From Musa acuminata AAA Group (lineage: Eukaryota > Streptophyta > Magnoliopsida > Zingiberales > Musaceae): a stretch of 64,000 bases of DNA. The notes beneath the pieces are model-generated. The model did not search any database, was not told where the DNA came from, and worked only from the letters and a program-made list of their open reading frames with translations. Of this stretch, positions 62,220 to 64,000 are shown one piece after another. Made by a program: the position numbers and the translations under genes. The stretch is from assembly GCF_036884655.1 (NCBI RefSeq), contig NC_088340.1, forward strand, positions 7,213,501 through 7,277,500. Reading direction: 5' to 3'. The first letter of the stretch is position 1. Each line of letters starts with the position of its first letter.

Positions 62220-64000
62220 TCGTCTTTAGCTTGCTGCCAGTCTAAGAAGCTACTTTTCCAAGCGTGCAGTGCTGGCAAAATCAACATGGTGAAGTGGTAG
62301 ATTTGCCAGGATATCATCAGGACAAGGAAGTCAGTAAAGATGTGGTGTGGTTTCCTCACCTCGAAGAACACTTGCGAGTTCTGCTATTGGAATACTCCTT
62401 GCTAACGTAAGGAGGAAGATTCATGTGCTCATTTCTTTCCATCTTTTATGACCACAAAGTGACATTTACGCATACTTTATATCTCAATATGTTGTGTTAG
62501 GTATTGTAAGATGGATGACTAAATATTCTTTCGAGATGACTCCTTCTAAAGACCAGCATCGAATGTGTGTTCGACAATACCATCCTAATTCCAAGATAAT
62601 TTGAAATCTTATATTAAGGTGAGAGAATCTTATTGATACAATGACGGATTTCGTTGAATGGATGTGTTTCGCATGTCAACCTCTGATCTGCTTGAAATAT
62701 TCATCGCATCCAACCTAAATCATTTGATACTCGGAAGTCTTTCGGGTCTCAATGGCATCCAACAGTACCACACTGTTGTGTGCATGACGATAATATACAG
62801 ATATGTCGATCTGCATGCAACAACACCACATTGGATTATATATTAGCATCATGTCGATGAGATCAATGGTTACAATTAACATTAGATGCTGAGACGTCCG
62901 GTCATACGCTGTTGCATGTCATGCATCCTGGTGTCCTTTCTCTCTTTCTCAGAGATCAATCGATTCATGAGCAAAGTGTCTTCTGTTGCGAGGAACCATC
63001 GAAACATCGAGACAGCTGACACTGGTTCGACTTTTTGAGAGAACAGAAATTGATTTGATCCTTCGAGACACAGGCAGCCATGCTCGAGCAAACTTGTTGT
63101 CAGGAAAAGGATGAGTCGGAATCACGACCACAGAAGCAGCTGTGCATGAACAAACAAAGCCTCATGCGTCGTTTTTTGCACAGCAAAGAAAAAAAGGTGC
63201 AGAATTGAGTGGGGGAAAGCACGCGCATTTATCATTTTCTTTGTTCTTGATGATTCCAGCCTCATCATCTCCCCCCACCACCACCTCTCACCTCAGCTTC
63301 TCCTTTCTCTGGTCTTCCCCCCAAGACATGAAGGACCCATGAAGTGGCGTAGTTAACCAATGGGATCTTGACGCAAGGATCAAGCTAGGGTTTTGGCTTC
63401 TCTTCCCAAGTTGGAATCTGTTCTTCTCTATTCCTCAACGACAGTTATCATTGGCAGCCGCGTTTTCTTTAACCAACATCAGTAAACTGTGATCATCTTT
63501 TCTAGTACATGAAGCATAAATAAATTCATTTGTGGATTTCCTGTTTTATCTGATATATTGTTTGTGGAAAAGGCTACGTTTGTAAATGAGTTCTTTTAAT
63601 GTTAGATGGTGCATTTGTTTTCCACCATGCAAGCAGAAGAGGGTTTAGATTCATGAGACATAGTAATTGCTCGTCTGGTCTCAACACAAAGAATCTAAGA
63701 TAGATTTTAATATATGTCTTGGTCACTTTACTGTCACCCTAAAGAATCATGTAGTTCCATAAGCTGGCATGCTTTCAACACCAGAGTGACACACGATGGA
63801 GGCTTAGGATGGCACTAACCCATTAAAGACCAAAGAAGATTATGTCAGACCATGGTCATCTTGGCATAAGCTCAAGAAAGCAAATCAAAAGGGAAATAAG
63901 ATTAAGATAAGATGATTATAATGGGCCAATCAACAGTTCATATGGCATATAGTTCTTCGTTTTCGGCATGCTGATGATTGCCTATAGCATTTCATCTAAC
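62220..64000. other. Intergenic DNA at the right end
   Basis: Short frames only. A GC-richer stretch at about 62.9-63.4 kb with CT-rich sequence near 63.26 kb could be the leader of a gene beyond the window, but nothing codes convincingly. Confidence 0.5.

Noticed and set aside
1..64000. CRISPR arrays, operons or prokaryotic mobile elements
   Set aside because: All recognisable genes are spliced plant genes. The regular repeats are microsatellites, duplications or LTR pieces.

Overview
This window is nuclear DNA of a flowering plant, most likely a commelinid monocot and possibly a Zingiberales/banana-type genome. The evidence is intron-rich genes, plant-only families (NAC, EUL lectin, LRR receptor kinase, SKU5-like protein, MIR169), decayed Ty1/copia and Ty3/gypsy-type sequence, long (TA)n and (GA)n tracts, and a mix of very GC-rich genes (EUL lectin, SKU5-like) with AT-rich surroundings. 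The species call is inference; the families are read from the translated exons.

Layout. 1-12 kb is gene-poor. It holds a MIR169 precursor at about 1.73-1.86 kb behind a TATA box, an LTR-like block (2.63-4.26 kb), a badly decayed Ty1/copia element (5.4-7.6 kb) and a four-unit degenerate tandem repeat (10.9-11.4 kb). 12-20 kb carries two minus-strand genes: a three-exon NAC transcription factor and a EULS3-type lectin gene with a His/Pro/Gly-rich N-terminus. A gypsy-type LTR fragment lies at 20.9-21.5 kb. 22.5-27.2 kb is MAF1, the RNA polymerase III repressor, with ten coding exons and a 5'UTR intron.

28.8-43.4 kb holds two tandem plus-strand LRR receptor kinases of subfamily VIII-1 (HPCA1-like). 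Each has 19 coding exons, and most exons match in length between the copies. 44.1-44.5 kb is a possible small membrane-protein gene on the minus strand, broken by an in-frame TGA. 45.7-57.1 kb is a 15-exon gene for a 438-residue protein with a C-terminal GOLD-like domain; one of its introns contains a ~1.3 kb fold-back element. 58.0-59.8 kb is a minus-strand SKU5-similar (L-ascorbate oxidase homologue) gene lacking copper ligands. 60-64 kb is intergenic, with a 92-bp (TA)n tract and small direct repeats.

The genes do not form a pathway; this is ordinary plant gene order with one local tandem duplication. Exon joins were derived by hand from splice consensus plus reading phase. Every complete model adds up to whole codons: NAC 335 aa, MAF1 227 aa, receptor kinases 926 and 960 aa, GOLD protein 438 aa, SKU5-like 565 aa. 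Three introns appear to use GC-AG rather than GT-AG borders. The points most worth a second look are the MIR169 hairpin, the intronic fold-back with its copied 32-bp flank, the loss of the extracellular cysteine module in one receptor kinase copy, and the TGA-interrupted small gene.
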